From Pseudomonas sp. RIT-PI-r (GTDB taxonomy: Bacteria; Pseudomonadota; Gammaproteobacteria; Pseudomonadales; Pseudomonadaceae), in the NCBI RefSeq assembly GCF_001297015.1, contig NZ_LIGE01000023.1, forward strand, positions 1-64,000: DNA of 64,000 nt. The letters are read 5' to 3'. Below are positions 26,380 through 35,895 of the stretch, piece after piece. The position numbers and the translations under genes were made by a program. The notes under the pieces are model-generated. The model saw nothing but the letters and a program-made list of their open reading frames with translations, did no database searches and had not been told where the DNA came from. How positions within the stretch are numbered: position 1 is the stretch's first letter; the number at the start of each line of letters is the position of its first letter.

Positions 26380-29253
26380 TCAGCGGTAATCGTCCACCGG
26401 GACGCAGGCGCAAAACAGGTTGCGGTCACCGTAAACGTTATCGACCCGATTCACCGCCGGCCAATACTTGTGCGCCTTGGTGTGCGCATCCGGGGTGATG
26501 CCTTGCTCGATGCTGTAGGGCCGCTCCCACACGCCGGTGACATCCGCCAAGGTATGCGGCGCGCGTTTCAGCGGGTTGTCTTCGGCCGGCCAATTGCCGT
26601 TCTGCACTTCGGTGATTTCTGCACGAATGCTCAACATGGCGCCGATAAACCGGTCCAGTTCAGCCTTCGATTCGCTCTCGGTCGGTTCGACCATCAACGT
26701 CCCCGGCACCGGGAAGGACATGGTCGGCGCATGGAAACCGTAATCCATCAAGCGCTTGGCGACGTCCTCCTCACTGATTCCGGTCAGCGCCTTCAATGGC
26801 CGCAAATCGAGAATGCATTCATGCGCGACCCGGCCGTTGCGCCCGGTGTACAGCACCGGGAACGCACCGGATAAATGCTGCGCCAGGTAATTCGCCGCGA
26901 GAATCGCCACCTCGCTGGCGTCAGCCAATTGCGGCCCCATCATGGCGATGTACATCCAGCTGATCGGCAGAATGCTCGCACTGCCCCACGGCGCCGCACT
27001 GACCGCCGTGTTCTGCGCTTGTGGCCCGTCAATCGGCACCACCGGGTGATTGGCCACGAAAGGCGCCAGATGCGCGCGAATACCGATCGGCCCCATGCCC
27101 GGGCCGCCACCACCATGGGGAATGCAGAAGGTCTTGTGCAAATTCATGTGCGACACGTCAGCGCCAATGTCCGCCGGCCGCGCCAACCCGACCTGCGCGT
27201 TGAGGTTGGCGCCGTCCATGTACACCTGACCGCCATGCTGGTGGATAACGTCGCAGATTTCGCTGATGCCCTCCTCGTACACGCCGTGGGTCGACGGATA
27301 GGTTGCCATCAGGCACGACAGTTTTGCCCCGGCCTCCGCTGCCTTGGCTTTCAAGTCATCAAGATCAACGTTGCCGGCCTCGTCGCACTCGACGATCACC
27401 ACCCGTAACCCGACCATTTGCGCCGAGGCCGGGTTGGTGCCGTGGGCCGACGACGGAATCAGGCACACATCGCGCCCGCCCTGCTGGCGGCTCTCGTGGT
27501 ATTTGCGAATCGCCAGCAGTCCGGCGTATTCGCCCTGCGCACCGGAATTGGGCTGCATGCAGATCGCATCGAATCCGGTGATCGCGCACAACCAGCGCTC
27601 CAGCTCTTCGATCATCAGCGTGTAGCCGACGGCTTGCTCGCGCGGCACGAACGGATGCAGGTTGGCGAATTGCGGCCAGGTGATCGGGATCATTTCGCTG
27701 GTGGCGTTGAGTTTCATGGTGCAGGAGCCCAGCGGGATCATCGACTGATTGAGTGCCAGATCCTTGTTTTCCAGTTGTTTGAGGTAGCGCAGCATCTCGG
27801 TTTCGCTGTGATGGGCGTTGAAGACCGGATGGCGCAGGTAGGGTGTTTTGCGCTGGAGGCTGTCGGGGATGCCGGAAACAAGCGCTTCAGCATCAAGTTC
27901 GTCGACGTTCAATCCATGATCGGCACCGAGCAGCACATCGAACAGCTTGGCCACGGTGCTCTCATCGCACGTCTCATCGAGACTCAGCCCCACTCGACCG
28001 CGCCCGAGTACTCTCAGATTGATCTGGGCAGCTTGAGCGCTTTCGATGACCGCCGTTTGCGCACCGCCGACGTCCAGCGTCAGCGTGTCGAAAAACTGCG
28101 CATTGAACCGGTTGATGCCTTTTCGCTCAAGTCCCGCCGCCAGAATACAGGTGAGCCGGTGCACCCGCTGAGCGATGCGTTTCAGACCTTCCGGCCCGTG
28201 GTATACCGCGTAGAAACTGGCGATATTGGCCAGCAGCACCTGCGCCGTGCAGATGTTCGAATTGGCCTTCTCGCGGCGGATATGTTGCTCGCGGGTTTGC
28301 AGGGCCATGCGCAGCGCCACATTGCCCCGGGCGTCCTTCGACACGCCGATGATCCGCCCGGGAATCGCCCGTTTGTATTCCTCACGGCTGGCGAAGAACG
28401 CCGCATGCGGGCCGCCGTAGCCCATCGGCACGCCAAAGCGCTGGGACGAACCGAACACTACATCGGCGCCCAGTTCGCCCGGTGGTGTCAGCAACAGCAA
28501 ACTCAATAAATCGGTCGCGACACAGGCCAGCGCCTGCTGCGCATGCAAGTGATCGATCAACGGCCGCAGATCGCGGATCTCGCCGTGAGTGTCGGGATAC
28601 TGCAACAACGCACCGAACACCTGATGCTGTTTCAAGTTATCCACAGCGTCGATAATCAGCTCGAAGCCGAAACCTTCCGCGCGGGTCTGCACCACGGAAA
28701 TGGTTTGCGGATGACAGTTCTCATCGACGAAAAACAGATTGCTCTTCGACTTCGCCACACGCTTGGCCAGCGCCATCGCTTCCGCCGCTGCCGTGGCTTC
28801 ATCGAGCAGCGAGGCGTTGGCCAACTCCAGACCTGTGAGGTCGATGGTCAGTTGCTGAAAATTCAGCAGCGCTTCGAGCCGGCCCTGGGCGATTTCCGGT
28901 TGATAGGGTGTGTACGCGGTGTACCAGCCGGGATTTTCCAGCACATTGCGCAGGATAACGGTCGGGGTGAGGGTGCCGTGGTAGCCCATGCCGATCAGGC
29001 TGGTCCAGACCTGATTCTGCTCGGCGTAACCACGCAGCTTGGCCAGTGCGGCTTGTTCATCCAGCGCCGGTGGCAAATCCAGTGCGCGATTGAAGCGAAT
29101 GCCCGGCGGCACGGTCTGTTCGATCAGTTCGACGCGGCTGCCGAGGCCGAGACTGTCGAGCATCGCTTGTTGCTCGGCGGCATCGGGGCCGAGGTGGCGG
29201 CGCAGGAAGGCATCAGGGTCGCGTAACTGGCTCAGGGACGGCAACTGGGACAT
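26380..29253 (-). CDS. gcvP: Glycine dehydrogenase (decarboxylating), P protein GcvP
   Basis: The PLP enzyme of the glycine cleavage system. It decarboxylates glycine and passes the aminomethyl group to the lipoyl arm of GcvH. 957 residues, the usual fused two-half form. The PLP lysine is K707 in [19 protein letters not shown], and the glycine-rich stretch [11 protein letters not shown] follows it. The N-terminal half shows [24 protein letters not shown] conserved sequence. It lies downstream of gcvT and gcvH in the same direction but is set apart from gcvH by a terminator hairpin and a REP pair. Confidence 0.96.
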   Translation of the reverse strand: MSQLPSLSQLRDPDAFLRRHLGPDAAEQQAMLDSLGLGSRVELIEQTVPPGIRFNRALDLPPALDEQAALAKLRGYAEQNQVWTSLIGMGYHGTLTPTVILRNVLENPGWYTAYTPYQPEIAQGRLEALLNFQQLTIDLTGLELANASLLDEATAAAEAMALAKRVAKSKSNLFFVDENCHPQTISVVQTRAEGFGFELIIDAVDNLKQHQVFGALLQYPDTHGEIRDLRPLIDHLHAQQALACVATDLLSLLLLTPPGELGADVVFGSSQRFGVPMGYGGPHAAFFASREEYKRAIPGRIIGVSKDARGNVALRMALQTREQHIRREKANSNICTAQVLLANIASFYAVYHGPEGLKRIAQRVHRLTCILAAGLERKGINRFNAQFFDTLTLDVGGAQTAVIESAQAAQINLRVLGRGRVGLSLDETCDESTVAKLFDVLLGADHGLNVDELDAEALVSGIPDSLQRKTPYLRHPVFNAHHSETEMLRYLKQLENKDLALNQSMIPLGSCTMKLNATSEMIPITWPQFANLHPFVPREQAVGYTLMIEELERWLCAITGFDAICMQPNSGAQGEYAGLLAIRKYHESRQQGGRDVCLIPSSAHGTNPASAQMVGLRVVIVECDEAGNVDLDDLKAKAAEAGAKLSCLMATYPSTHGVYEEGISEICDVIHQHGGQVYMDGANLNAQVGLARPADIGADVSHMNLHKTFCIPHGGGGPGMGPIGIRAHLAPFVANHPVVPIDGPQAQNTAVSAAPWGSASILPISWMYIAMMGPQLADASEVAILAANYLAQHLSGAFPVLYTGRNGRVAHECILDLRPLKALTGISEEDVAKRLMDYGFHAPTMSFPVPGTLMVEPTESESKAELDRFIGAMLSIRAEITEVQNGNWPAEDNPLKRAPHTLADVTGVWERPYSIEQGITPDAHTKAHKYWPAVNRVDNVYGDRNLFCACVPVDDYR

Positions 29254-29352
29254 GACGGGCTCTCTCTTGGCTGGCGCTCGGCGTCAATGCAACACGGTCA
29301 AACCAGCATAGCAGCCGATGTGGCAACCCATTTTCAGTGCACCGCATACCCC

Positions 29353-29440
29353 TGTGGAGTGAGCCTGCTCGCGATAGCGTTCCTTCAGACACCTTAAGGC
29401 TGACTGACCCACCGCTATCGCGAGCAGGCTCACTCCTACA
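29353..29440. repeat. REP pair, family A, copy 3
   Basis: TGTGGAGTGAGCCTGCTCGC (one base shorter than the family form) faces GCGAGCAGGCTCACTCCTAC, between gcvP and the gcvH terminator. Confidence 0.9.
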
Positions 29441-29459
29441 GGGGATTGCATCGTGCATG

Positions 29460-29485
29460 AAAAAGCCCCGACGGGTCGGGGCTTT
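29460..29485 (-). terminator. Terminator-like hairpin between gcvH and gcvP
   Basis: On the minus strand GCCCCGACCCGTCGGGGC is followed by five T, 18 bases after the gcvH stop. Without antitermination, most gcvTH transcripts should end here, leaving gcvP dependent on readthrough or its own promoter. Confidence 0.82.
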
Positions 29486-29502
29486 GCGGTGTTGCTTAAT
29501 GC

Positions 29503-29886
29503 TTACTCGCCGATGGCAGCCTTGTAAGCGGCAGCATCCAGCAGCTTGTCCAGCTCGGCCTTGTCGCTTGGCTTGAGCTTGAAGATCCACGCGCCGTACG
29601 GGTCGGAGTTCAGCAGTTCCGGGGAGCCACCCAGCTCTTCGTTGACCGCGATGACTTCACCGCTGATCGGCGAATAGATGTCGGACGCGGCTTTCACCGA
29701 TTCAACCACACCGGCTTGATCTTCAGCGGCGAAGACTTTGCCGACTTCGGTCAGCTCGACGAACACCACGTCGCCCAGCGCTTCCTGCGCGTGATCGCTG
29801 ATGCCCACGGTGACGGTGCCATCGGCTTCCAGACGTGCCCATTCATGACTTTCGGCAAAACGCAGTTCAGCGGGGATATTGCTCAT
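29503..29886 (-). CDS. gcvH: Glycine cleavage system H protein GcvH
   Basis: The lipoyl carrier that shuttles the aminomethyl group between GcvP, GcvT and the dihydrolipoyl dehydrogenase. 127 residues with the lipoylation lysine K65 in [20 protein letters not shown], the exact family motif. The opening [19 protein letters not shown] is also typical. It lies 50 bp after gcvT and is followed by a terminator hairpin. Confidence 0.96.
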   Translation of the reverse strand: MSNIPAELRFAESHEWARLEADGTVTVGISDHAQEALGDVVFVELTEVGKVFAAEDQAGVVESVKAASDIYSPISGEVIAVNEELGGSPELLNSDPYGAWIFKLKPSDKAELDKLLDAAAYKAAIGE

Positions 29887-29936
29887 CTTCGGTGTCCTCG
29901 GGAATTGGGTCAGCGGTCATGCCCGCCGGAAAAAGG

Positions 29937-31019
29937 TTAGATCAAAGTTTTGCCATGGCGTACGAAGGTCGGTTTGACCACCCGTACCGGGTACCACTTG
30001 CCACGGATTTCCACTTCGGCGCGGTCGGCAGTAGCCATTGGAACACGCGCCAGGGCAATCGATTTGCTTAGCGTAGGAGAGAAACTACCACTGGTGATCT
30101 CCCCTTCGCCAACATCGGCGATGCGAACCACCTGATGGGCGCGCAAAACACCGCGCTCTTCCAGCACCAGACCAACCAGTTTGTGCGCAACCCCGGCGGC
30201 TTTTTCCGCCTCAACGGCAGCGCGGCCAATGAACTGGCGCGAGGCCGGTTCCCAGGCAATGCTCCAGGCCATGTTCGAGGCCAGCGGCGAGACGTCTTGA
30301 TGAATGTCCTGACCGTAAAGGTTCATCCCGGCTTCCACCCGCAGGGTGTCGCGGGCACCGAGGCCGATCGGCGAAATGCCGGCGCCGACCAGGTCGTTGA
30401 AGAACCCCGGCGCCTGACTGGCGGGCAGACAGATTTCCAGGCCATCCTCACCGGTGTAGCCGGTACGGGCGATGAACCAGTCGCCGTCGGTGTAGCCTTC
30501 GAAGGGTTTGAGGTGCTGGATCAGCGTGGCGCGAGACTGGGTCACCAGTTCGGCAATCTTGTGCCGGGCCTGCGGGCCTTGAATGGCGAGCATCGCCAGC
30601 TCGGAGCGCTCGTGCAGTTGCACGTCGTAATCGCCGCGCTGCGCGTTCATCCATGCCAGATCCTGATCGCGGGTGGAGGCGTTGAACACCAGACGATAAG
30701 CGTCGTCGAGGCGGTAGACGATCATGTCATCGACGATGCCGCCGCGCTCATTGAGCATGGTGCTGTACAACGCACGCCCGGGGCGGTGCAGGCGGTCGAC
30801 ATCGTTGGCCAGCAAATGCTGCAGCCAGGTTTTGGCCTGGGAGCCGGTGACATCGATCACGGTCATGTGGGATACATCGAATACCCCGCAATCGCGGCGC
30901 ACTTCGTGGTGCTCCTCGACCTGCGAGCCGTAATGCAGTGGCATGTCCCAACCGCCAAAATCGACCATCTTCGCGCCGAGGGCGAGATGCAGGTCATACA
31001 GAGGCGTACGCTGTCCCAT
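29937..31019 (-). CDS. gcvT: Aminomethyltransferase (T protein) GcvT
   Basis: Transfers the methylene group from aminomethyl-GcvH to tetrahydrofolate and releases ammonia. 360 residues from the ATG at 31019 (MGQRTPLYDLHLALGAKMVD), which has AAGGAG upstream. Conserved folate-domain features include FGGWDMPLHYGSQVEEH and ARTGYTGEDGLEI. An upstream in-frame start would add 43 residues without similarity. I looked in the 156-bp upstream region for a glycine riboswitch and found none of its conserved core. Confidence 0.95.
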   Translation of the reverse strand: MGQRTPLYDLHLALGAKMVDFGGWDMPLHYGSQVEEHHEVRRDCGVFDVSHMTVIDVTGSQAKTWLQHLLANDVDRLHRPGRALYSTMLNERGGIVDDMIVYRLDDAYRLVFNASTRDQDLAWMNAQRGDYDVQLHERSELAMLAIQGPQARHKIAELVTQSRATLIQHLKPFEGYTDGDWFIARTGYTGEDGLEICLPASQAPGFFNDLVGAGISPIGLGARDTLRVEAGMNLYGQDIHQDVSPLASNMAWSIAWEPASRQFIGRAAVEAEKAAGVAHKLVGLVLEERGVLRAHQVVRIADVGEGEITSGSFSPTLSKSIALARVPMATADRAEVEIRGKWYPVRVVKPTFVRHGKTLI

Positions 31020-31175
31020 GGGTTTCTCCTTCCGGGCGTGGCGAGGGTGCGGACAGCCGCTGCACGGGATGAAAGCCTTGATATACAAGGCTCTCAGCCG
31101 ATCCCAGCGAACCGGTCTGTCAGACGAACCGCACCGAATGCCGCGCATTGTAGCCGCATGATTGAGGACTGACGA

Positions 31176-32792
31176 CTAAGTGTTTCGGTGCGCCGAGCGG
31201 CGGATCAGGCCGATGACCGGCAACAAGCCAACCAGAACCAGGGTCAGCGCCGGCAACGAAGCCCGCGCCCATTCGCCTTCGCTGGTCATTTCAAAGATCC
31301 GCACCGCCAGCGTATCCCAGCCAAACGGGCGCATCAGCAGGGTCGCGGGCATTTCCTTGAGCACATCGACGAACACCAGCAACGCCGCGCTTAACGTGCC
31401 GGGCAACAACAGTGGCAGATACACTTTGAAAAACAGTCGCGGCCCACTGACACCGAGGCTACGTGCTGCTTCAGGCAAAGATGGCCGTATACGCGCCAGA
31501 CTATTTTCCAGCGGGCCGTATGCGACCGCGATAAAGCGCACCAGATACGCCATCAGCAACGCCGCCAGACTGCCCAGCAGTAACGGTTTTCCGCTGCCAC
31601 CGAGCCAGCCGGAAAGCGGGATGACCAGTTCGCGATCCAGATAACTGAAGGCGAGCATGATCGAAACCGCCAGCACCGAGCCCGGCAGGGCGTAACCGAG
31701 ATTGGCCAGGCCTACGCCGGAGTCGATCGCCGGCGTAGGCGCCAGTCGCCGGGCGAAGGCCAGCAACAACGCGACGCTGACGGTAATCAACGCCGCCATG
31801 CCACCCAGATAGAGGGTGTGCAGGATCAGCCCGGCATAGCGCTCATCCAGGTCGAAACGTCCACGCTGCCAGAACCAGACAATCAGTTGCAGCATCGGAA
31901 TCACGAAGGCGCAGGCGAAGACCAGCCCGCACCAGCTCATCGCTGCGAGCGCCTTGAATCCGCGTAGGTGATACAGCGCTTTCACCCGAGGCCGCTCGTT
32001 GCTCGCCCGGTTGGCGCCGCGCGCACGACGTTCGCCATACAGCACCAGCATCACCACCAGCAGCAACAGACTGGCCAGTTGCGCCGCGCTCGACAGGCTG
32101 AAGAAGCCGTACCAGGTTTTGTAGATCGCGGTGGTGAAGGTGTCGAAGTTGAACACCGACACCGCACCGAAATCAGCGAGTGTTTCCATCAGCGCCAGCG
32201 CCACACCGGCGCCAATGGCCGGGCGTGCCATCGGCAACGCTACGCGCCAGAAGGCTTGCCACGGCGATTGACCGAGCACCCGTGCGGCTTCCATCAAGCC
32301 TTTGCCTTGCGCAAGAAACGCAGTACGCGCCAGCAAGTAGACGTAGGGATAGAAAACCAGCACCAGCACGATAATCACCCCGCCAGTGGAGCGCACCCGT
32401 GGCAGGCGCAAGCCAGTGCCGAACCATTCCCTGAGCAGGGTTTGCACCGGGCCGGCGAAATCCAGCAGACCGACGAAGACAAAGGCCAGCACATACGCGG
32501 GAATGGCGAAGGGCAGCATCAGCGCCCAGTCGAGCCAGCGCCGCCCGGGGAATTCGCAGAGGCTGGTGAGCCAGGCCAGGCTGACGCCGAGCAGCGTCAC
32601 GCCGACGCCGACGCCGAGTACCAGAGTCAGCGTGTTGCCGAGCAGACGCGGCATCTGGGTTTGCCACAGGTGCGACCAGATTTGTTGGTCGATGGTCTGC
32701 CAGGACAGCAGCAGAACGCTCAGCGGCAACAGCACCAGCGCGGCAATGGCGAAGACGATGGGGTACCAGCGGCGTTGGGCGGGGTGGGCCAA
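31176..32792 (-). CDS. Ferric iron ABC transporter permease (FbpB/SfuB family)
   Basis: A double-length inner-membrane permease of about 538 residues with two permease units and roughly twelve membrane helices. Each half has an ABC-permease loop (LMEAARVLGQSPWQAFWRV and LPEAARSLGVSGPRLFFKV). It matches the fused permease of ferric-binding-protein importers. The start is uncertain: the first ATG (32843) lies inside an intergenic repeat and would add 17 residues encoded partly by it, so I use TTG at 32792 (LAHPAQRRWYPIVF). TTG at 32810 is another option. It follows the iron-binding protein gene. No ATPase (fbpC) gene is adjacent. Confidence 0.82.
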   Translation of the reverse strand: MAHPAQRRWYPIVFAIAALVLLPLSVLLLSWQTIDQQIWSHLWQTQMPRLLGNTLTLVLGVGVGVTLLGVSLAWLTSLCEFPGRRWLDWALMLPFAIPAYVLAFVFVGLLDFAGPVQTLLREWFGTGLRLPRVRSTGGVIIVLVLVFYPYVYLLARTAFLAQGKGLMEAARVLGQSPWQAFWRVALPMARPAIGAGVALALMETLADFGAVSVFNFDTFTTAIYKTWYGFFSLSSAAQLASLLLLVVMLVLYGERRARGANRASNERPRVKALYHLRGFKALAAMSWCGLVFACAFVIPMLQLIVWFWQRGRFDLDERYAGLILHTLYLGGMAALITVSVALLLAFARRLAPTPAIDSGVGLANLGYALPGSVLAVSIMLAFSYLDRELVIPLSGWLGGSGKPLLLGSLAALLMAYLVRFIAVAYGPLENSLARIRPSLPEAARSLGVSGPRLFFKVYLPLLLPGTLSAALLVFVDVLKEMPATLLMRPFGWDTLAVRIFEMTSEGEWARASLPALTLVLVGLLPVIGLIRRSAHRNT

Positions 32793-32812
32793 GGAAACAG
32801 TCTCGTTCAAAT

Positions 32813-32926
32813 GATTGTGCCCACGCTCTGCGTGGGCACACATCCTGTGACGCTCTGCGTCACGCTGTCGGCGGCACGACGCAGAGCGTCGATGGATGCA
32901 TTCCCACGCAGAGCGTGGGAACGATC
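32813..32926. repeat. Family D intergenic repeat, copy 4
   Basis: Composite palindrome as at 9747, with a diverged left end (GATTGTGCCCACGCTCTGCG) and a standard right end (GTGGGAACGATC). It lies inside the likely operon, between the binding protein and the permease gene, and touches the permease's N-terminal region. Confidence 0.88.
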
Positions 32927-32956
32927 AGTGTCGCGTGGCGCAGTATAAACGCCGAG

Positions 32957-33961
32957 TCAGTTCCAACCCGCCCGATCCATCATCCGGATCGCTTCAGCCT
33001 GACGCTTGCCCGCCACTTCAACCGGCAACGTATCGGCAACAAACTTGCCCCACGCCGCCACTTCTTCCGAAGGCGCCACCGCCGGGTTGGCCGGGAACTC
33101 CTGGTTCACGTCAGCAAAAATCTTCTGCGCCTCAGGCGTGGTCATCCATTCAACCAGCGCCTTGGCCGCTTCCGGGTGCGGCGCATGCTTGGTCAGGCCG
33201 ATGCCCGACAGGTTCACGTGCACACCGCGATCGGCCTGGTTCGGCCAGAACAGTTTCACCGGCAGCTCCGGCTTCTGCTTGTGCAGGCGACCGTAGTAGT
33301 AAGTGTTGACGATGCCGACGTCGCACTGCCCGGCATTGATCGCTTCGAGCACAGCGACGTCATCGGAGAACACATCAGTGGACAGGTTGTTGACCCAGCC
33401 CTTGAGGATTTTTTCGGTCTTCTCGGCGCCATGGACTTCGATCATGGTCGCGGTCAGCGACTGGTTGTAGACCTTCTTCGCCGTGCGCAGACACAGGCGC
33501 CCTTCCCAGTTCTTGTCGGCCAGCGCTTCGTAGGTGGTCAGTTCGCCCGGCTTCACGCGTTCGGTGGAGTAAGCGATGGTCCGCGCGCGCAGGCTCAGGC
33601 CGGTCCACGCATGGCTGGATGAGCGATATTGCAGAGGAATGTTGGCGTCGATGGTTTTCGAGGTGAACGGCTGGAGGATGCCCATTTGCTCGGCCTGCCA
33701 GAGGTTGCCGGCATCCACGGTGAGCAGCAGGTCGGCGGTGGCGCTTTCACCTTCGGCTTTGATGCGCTGCATCAGCGGCGCTTCCTTGTCGGTGATGAAC
33801 TTGATCTTCACCCCGGTCTTGGCGGTGTAGGCATCGAACACCGGTTTGATCAGCTCATCGATGCGCGACGAGTAAACCACCACCTCATCAGCGGCCTGGG
33901 CCGTTGTACTGCCGATCAGGGTCAGGGCCATTGCGGTCAGAAGACGCTTGGGTGCCAACAT
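32957..33961 (-). CDS. Periplasmic ferric iron-binding protein (FbpA/HitA family)
   Basis: 334 residues with a signal peptide ([19 protein letters not shown], cleavage near AQA-AD). The mature protein begins [19 protein letters not shown], the FbpA pattern, and the iron-binding tyrosine pair is in [26 protein letters not shown] sequence (here [15 protein letters not shown]) is also characteristic. It receives Fe3+ in the periplasm and passes it to the permease gene downstream. A candidate Fur box lies 34 bases before the start codon. The same pair follows gcv in P. aeruginosa. Confidence 0.9.
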   Translation of the reverse strand: MLAPKRLLTAMALTLIGSTTAQAADEVVVYSSRIDELIKPVFDAYTAKTGVKIKFITDKEAPLMQRIKAEGESATADLLLTVDAGNLWQAEQMGILQPFTSKTIDANIPLQYRSSSHAWTGLSLRARTIAYSTERVKPGELTTYEALADKNWEGRLCLRTAKKVYNQSLTATMIEVHGAEKTEKILKGWVNNLSTDVFSDDVAVLEAINAGQCDVGIVNTYYYGRLHKQKPELPVKLFWPNQADRGVHVNLSGIGLTKHAPHPEAAKALVEWMTTPEAQKIFADVNQEFPANPAVAPSEEVAAWGKFVADTLPVEVAGKRQAEAIRMMDRAGWN

Positions 33962-33994
33962 GGGAGTGGTCTCTCGGTCGGGAAATGTGGGCCA

Positions 33995-34013
33995 AATGAT
34001 AAGGACTCACATT
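33995..34013. promoter_or_regulatory. Candidate Fur box upstream of the iron-binding protein
   Basis: AATGATAAGGACTCACATT reads as a 19-bp imperfect palindrome (AATG...CATT outer arms, GATAA-type core) of the Fur-box kind. It lies 34-52 bases upstream of the start codon, where it would cover the promoter. Repression in iron-replete cells is inferred. Confidence 0.55.
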
Positions 34014-34091
34014 TACCACCTCAATCGAACTCTTTTTGAAGGAGTTACCAGATGTTGCACAGTTTGAAAATTGTGGTGCCTGGACAGGCGC

Positions 34092-34158
34092 CATCGCGAG
34101 CAGCCTCACTCCTACATTTGAAATGCGCTCCCCTGTAGGAGTGAGCCTGCTCGCGATG
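34092..34158. repeat. REP pair, family A, copy 4
   Basis: CATCGCGAGCAGCCTCACTC (with one G missing relative to the family) faces GAGTGAGCCTGCTCGCGATG. It lies between the iron operon promoter and the stop of the FAD hydroxylase gene. Confidence 0.88.
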
Positions 34159-34182
34159 AGGCCATCAGCAGCAACGAAATGA

Positions 34183-35406
34183 TCAAGGTTTGGCGAGGGC
34201 CGGAAGATCCCCGGTCAACCCGAGGGCTTCACGCACAAACAGCGCCTTCGCCTCCGGCATCTGCTCCACCAGCTTCAACCCGGCATTGCGCAACCAGCGC
34301 ACCGGCAACGGATCCGCCTGAAACAGCCGCTCAAACCCTTCCATCGCCGCCATCAGCGCGAGGTTGTGCGGCATGCGCCGACGCTCGTAACGGCTCAGCA
34401 CCTTCACATCGGCCAAACGCTCACCGCGCTCTGCCGCTTGCAACAGCACTTCGGCCAGCACCGCCGCATCAAGGAAACCAAGGTTCACACCTTGCCCTGC
34501 CAACGGGTGAATGGTGTGCGCCGCATCGCCGATCAACGCCAGGCCTTCAGCCACATAACGTTTGGCATGACGCTGACGCAGCGGCACGCACAAGCGCGGA
34601 TCAGCGCTGATGACTTCGCCGAGACGCCCCTCAAAGGCGCGCTCCAGCTCACGGCAGAAATCCGCTTCCTCCAGCACCATCAAACGCTCGGCTTCACTCG
34701 GTGTGGTGGACCAGACGATCGAACACCAATCCTGCTGCCCGTCACGCTCCAGCGGCAGAAACGCCAATGGCCCGTGATCGGTGAAGCGCTGCCACGCGGT
34801 CATCTGATGCGGCTTGCTGCTACGCACACTGGTAACGATGGCGTGATGCAGGTAATCCCACTCACGCGTCGCCACGCCAGTCAGGCGTCGCACGGCCGAG
34901 TTGGCGCCGTCAGCGGCAATCACCAGCGGTGCGCGCAGCTGACGACCATCGGCCAGCGTCAGCAGCCAGTCATCGCCCGAACGGCGCATCTGTTCCAGCC
35001 GCGCATTGGCGAGCATGCCCAGATCGCAATCGTGCAAACGGTCAAGCAAGGCGTCCTGCACCACGCGGTTTTCGACGATGTGGCCAAGCACTTCGGCATG
35101 CACGCTGCTCGCCGAAAAATGAATCTGCCCGGTGCCGCTGCCGTCCCACACATGCATGTCGGTGTACGGGCTGCTGCGCCGAGCGGCGATGCCATCCCAC
35201 ACGCCGAGGCGTTCGAGAATCCGCTGGCTGGCCGCTGACAGGGCGCTAACCCGCGGTTCAAAAGCAGCTTCGGCGTCGAACGGTTTGACGCTCAGCGGGC
35301 TGCCGTCGAGCAGCAGGACTTCCAGCCCGCTGTCCTGCAACGCCAACGCCAGGGCGCTGCCGACCATTCCGGCTCCGACAATCAGCAGATCTGCGCGCAT
35401 GTCCAT
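34183..35406 (-). CDS. ubiI: FAD-dependent ubiquinone hydroxylase, UbiI/VisC family
   Basis: A 407-residue flavoprotein hydroxylase for ring hydroxylation in ubiquinone synthesis. It shows the Rossmann GxGxxG (DLLIVGAGMVGSALAL, about 6-21), the central RLTGVATREWDY region, and the second FAD motif GLALIGDAAHTIHPLAGQGVNLG. By neighbours it corresponds to E. coli VisC/UbiI (C5 hydroxylase), but UbiI, UbiF and UbiM are hard to tell apart by eye. It is the last gene of the ygfB-pepP-ubiH-DUF4442-ubiI run. A second start, two codons later, is possible. Confidence 0.82.
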   Translation of the reverse strand: MDMRADLLIVGAGMVGSALALALQDSGLEVLLLDGSPLSVKPFDAEAAFEPRVSALSAASQRILERLGVWDGIAARRSSPYTDMHVWDGSGTGQIHFSASSVHAEVLGHIVENRVVQDALLDRLHDCDLGMLANARLEQMRRSGDDWLLTLADGRQLRAPLVIAADGANSAVRRLTGVATREWDYLHHAIVTSVRSSKPHQMTAWQRFTDHGPLAFLPLERDGQQDWCSIVWSTTPSEAERLMVLEEADFCRELERAFEGRLGEVISADPRLCVPLRQRHAKRYVAEGLALIGDAAHTIHPLAGQGVNLGFLDAAVLAEVLLQAAERGERLADVKVLSRYERRRMPHNLALMAAMEGFERLFQADPLPVRWLRNAGLKLVEQMPEAKALFVREALGLTGDLPALAKP

Positions 35407-35409
35407 GCT

Positions 35410-35895
35410 TTAAGCCTGTCTCGCTTGCGGCTTGAGCCGCACGTAAAGGGGTTTACCGACCCGCGCCCCCAGATTGCCGGCGCCGTCATGGATGTCGACC
35501 TGCAACTGCGGCAGGGATTTCTCGCCCCTGGCGGCCCGCCGGGGCACCTCGTCGAGCAAGGTCTCGTCGATATTGAAGCGGGCGAACACCGGGCCTTTGC
35601 CCGGCGCAATGAAATCGATGTCGGCGGCCTTGTCCCAGACGATGTATTTCGAGCCAAGGTTTTCCATGAGCATCAGCATGAAGAACGGATCGACCATCGA
35701 ATACAGGCTGCCGCCGAACTGGGTGCCGACGTAGTTGCGGTTGTACCAGCCGAGGCCCATCGACACTTGAACGTCGCGGAAGTCATCGCTGATGTGCCGG
35801 ACGCGTACACCGGCGCCAAGGTACGGCGGGTAGAACGTCATGACCCAGCGCATCAGTCGCGCCTTGCCAAATTTGGCGGTCAACCACTTAAGCAT
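35410..35895 (-). CDS. DUF4442 (hotdog-fold) protein between ubiH and ubiI
   Basis: 161 residues from the ATG at 35895, which overlaps the end of ubiH by eight bases. Motifs NRNYVGTQFGGSLYSMVDPF and the following ELMENLG-like helix (FMLMLMENLGSKYIVW) fit the DUF4442 hotdog group related to thioesterases. The conserved GTQFGGSL stretch lies where thioesterases bind the acyl-CoA. Only three bases separate it from ubiI, so it is part of the ubiquinone operon. A role in acyl-CoA or quinone precursor handling is possible but unproven. Confidence 0.78.
   Translation of the reverse strand: MLKWLTAKFGKARLMRWVMTFYPPYLGAGVRVRHISDDFRDVQVSMGLGWYNRNYVGTQFGGSLYSMVDPFFMLMLMENLGSKYIVWDKAADIDFIAPGKGPVFARFNIDETLLDEVPRRAARGEKSLPQLQVDIHDGAGNLGARVGKPLYVRLKPQARQA

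Noticed and set aside
31020..31175. Possible glycine riboswitch upstream of gcvT
   Set aside because: The conserved GGAGAG-type core and tandem aptamer layout could not be found in the 156-bp leader.
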